From Leptospiraceae bacterium (GTDB lineage: Bacteria; Spirochaetota; Leptospiria; Leptospirales; Leptospiraceae): DNA of 5,496 nt. A model generated the notes under the pieces. The model made no database searches, was not told the origin of the DNA, and saw only the letters and a program-made list of their open reading frames with translations. The stretch lies in contig JAIXRB010000091.1 of NCBI GenBank assembly GCA_027485405.1, positions 1 through 5,496 of the forward strand, in the 5' to 3' direction. Every line of letters starts with the position of its first letter. Position 1 is the first letter of the stretch. A program made the translations under genes and the position numbers. This document shows positions 5,076-5,496 of the stretch, piece after piece.

Positions 5076-5080
5076 GAACT

Positions 5081-5449
5081 ATGATCAATAAGACAGCAAA
5101 ACACGAACGAAGTGCCAGAAGAACAGAAAGAGTAAGATACAAGCTTAGAAAAAATTCAGGCAGACCAAGGTTGGTCTTTAACCGTTCGAACCTCTATTTG
5201 ACGGCGCAAGTGATTGATGATGAAAAAGGTGTCACTCTTGCTTATGCATCGACGCAAGATAAGGATTTCCCAAAGCACGAAAACTCCAAAAAGAGCAAGG
5301 CGGCGGCGGTGAACTTAGGAAAGATTATCGCTGAAAAAGCTGTAAAAGCTGGTGTGAAACTAGTTGTCTTAGATCGTTCTGGAATGGCGTATCATGGTCG
5401 AATTGCCGCCTTTGCAGAATCTGCACGTTCCGCTGGATTGGAGTTTTAA
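5081..5449 (+). CDS. rplR: 50S ribosomal protein L18
   Basis: A 122-residue L18 (E. coli 117), which binds 5S rRNA and, with L5, ties it into the central protuberance. Seen: the basic N-terminal arm (KHERSARRTERVRYKLRK, residues 7-24), RPRLVFNRSNLYLTAQVIDD (28-47), AAAVNLGKIIAEKA (74-87) and the C-terminal DRSGMAYHGRIAAFAESAR (98-116), ending in AGLEF. The last stretch matches the E. coli DRSG/YHGR segment closely. The gap from rplF is 5 nt and the upstream sequence has no clear Shine-Dalgarno, only a purine-rich AAGAAG, so coupling to rplF is likely. The TAA is followed directly by the rpsE ATG with no gap. Confidence 0.98.
   Translation: MINKTAKHERSARRTERVRYKLRKNSGRPRLVFNRSNLYLTAQVIDDEKGVTLAYASTQDKDFPKHENSKKSKAAAVNLGKIIAEKAVKAGVKLVVLDRSGMAYHGRIAAFAESARSAGLEF
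5440..5443 (+). promoter_or_regulatory. Ribosome binding site of rpsE
   Basis: GGAG within the last codons of rplR, 6 nt before the ATG at 5450. It supports that ATG as the start of the gene cut by the window edge. Confidence 0.7.
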
Positions 5450-5496
5450 ATGTTAAACGAAGAAGAAGTAAAAGAGTTCACTGAAAAAGTTGTTAA
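5450..5496 (+). CDS. rpsE: 30S ribosomal protein S5, 5' end only
   Basis: Only the first 15 full codons are present, reading MLNEEEVKEFTEKVV, before the window ends. S5 lies at the mRNA entry site and affects decoding accuracy. The identification rests on three things: the gene after rplR in the spc order is rpsE, the acidic start followed by EFTEKVV resembles the EEKVV that precedes the conserved core in other S5 proteins, and GGAG lies 6 nt upstream. The conserved KGGRRF motif and the rRNA-binding domain lie beyond the window. The ATG directly follows the rplR TAA. Confidence 0.88.
   Translation, partial: MLNEEEVKEFTEKVV

Noticed and set aside
1..5496. Mobile elements, CRISPR arrays, tRNA/rRNA genes, defence or other accessory systems
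   Set aside because: Ribosomal protein genes fill the window with gaps of at most 16 nt; there is no room for such elements and no direct repeats or RNA gene signatures were seen.

Overview
The window is one uninterrupted stretch of a bacterial ribosomal protein operon, all on the + strand. The order is rplB (3' end), rpsS, rplV, rpsC, rplP, rpmC, rpsQ, rplN, rplX, rplE, rpsN (zinc type), rpsH, rplF, rplR and the first codons of rpsE. This is the classic S10-spc order. The composition is moderately AT-rich (estimated by eye). The protein details (zinc-type S14, lysine-rich extensions in L29 and L24, a lengthened loop in L14) look to me like a spirochete of the Leptospira group. That placement rests on remembered similarity, not on a search; I hold it at about 0.75.

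Region 1-2597 is the second half of the S10 block: L2, S19, L22, S3, L16, L29, S17. Region 2594-5496 is the first half of the spc block: L14, L24, L5, S14, S8, L6, L18, S5. The two blocks are joined by a 4-nt ATGA overlap between rpsQ and rplN, so no separate spc promoter fits between them and they must be co-transcribed here. The largest gap between genes is 16 nt; four junctions overlap (rplV/rpsC by 1, rplP/rpmC by 4, rpsQ/rplN by 4, rplN/rplX by 1). I see no promoter, terminator, RNA gene, mobile element, CRISPR array or pseudogene.

The products work together in the ribosome. S19, S3, S17, S14, S8 and S5 build the 30S subunit, while L2, L22, L16, L29, L14, L24, L5, L6 and L18 build the 50S. 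Tight spacing and stop-start overlaps suggest translational coupling, which would help keep the proteins stoichiometric. Several starts (rplP, rpsQ, rplE, rplR) have weak or no Shine-Dalgarno sequence and probably depend on ribosomes arriving from the gene before.

This is core housekeeping sequence and I found no new biological system in it. What deserves a second look is lineage-specific detail: an insertion of about 8 residues in L14, lysine-rich extra segments on the tunnel-exit proteins L29 and L24, a His-to-Leu change beside the critical histidine of L2, the seamless joining of S10 and spc, and a perfect 8-bp hairpin at the end of rplE just upstream of the rpsN ribosome binding site.
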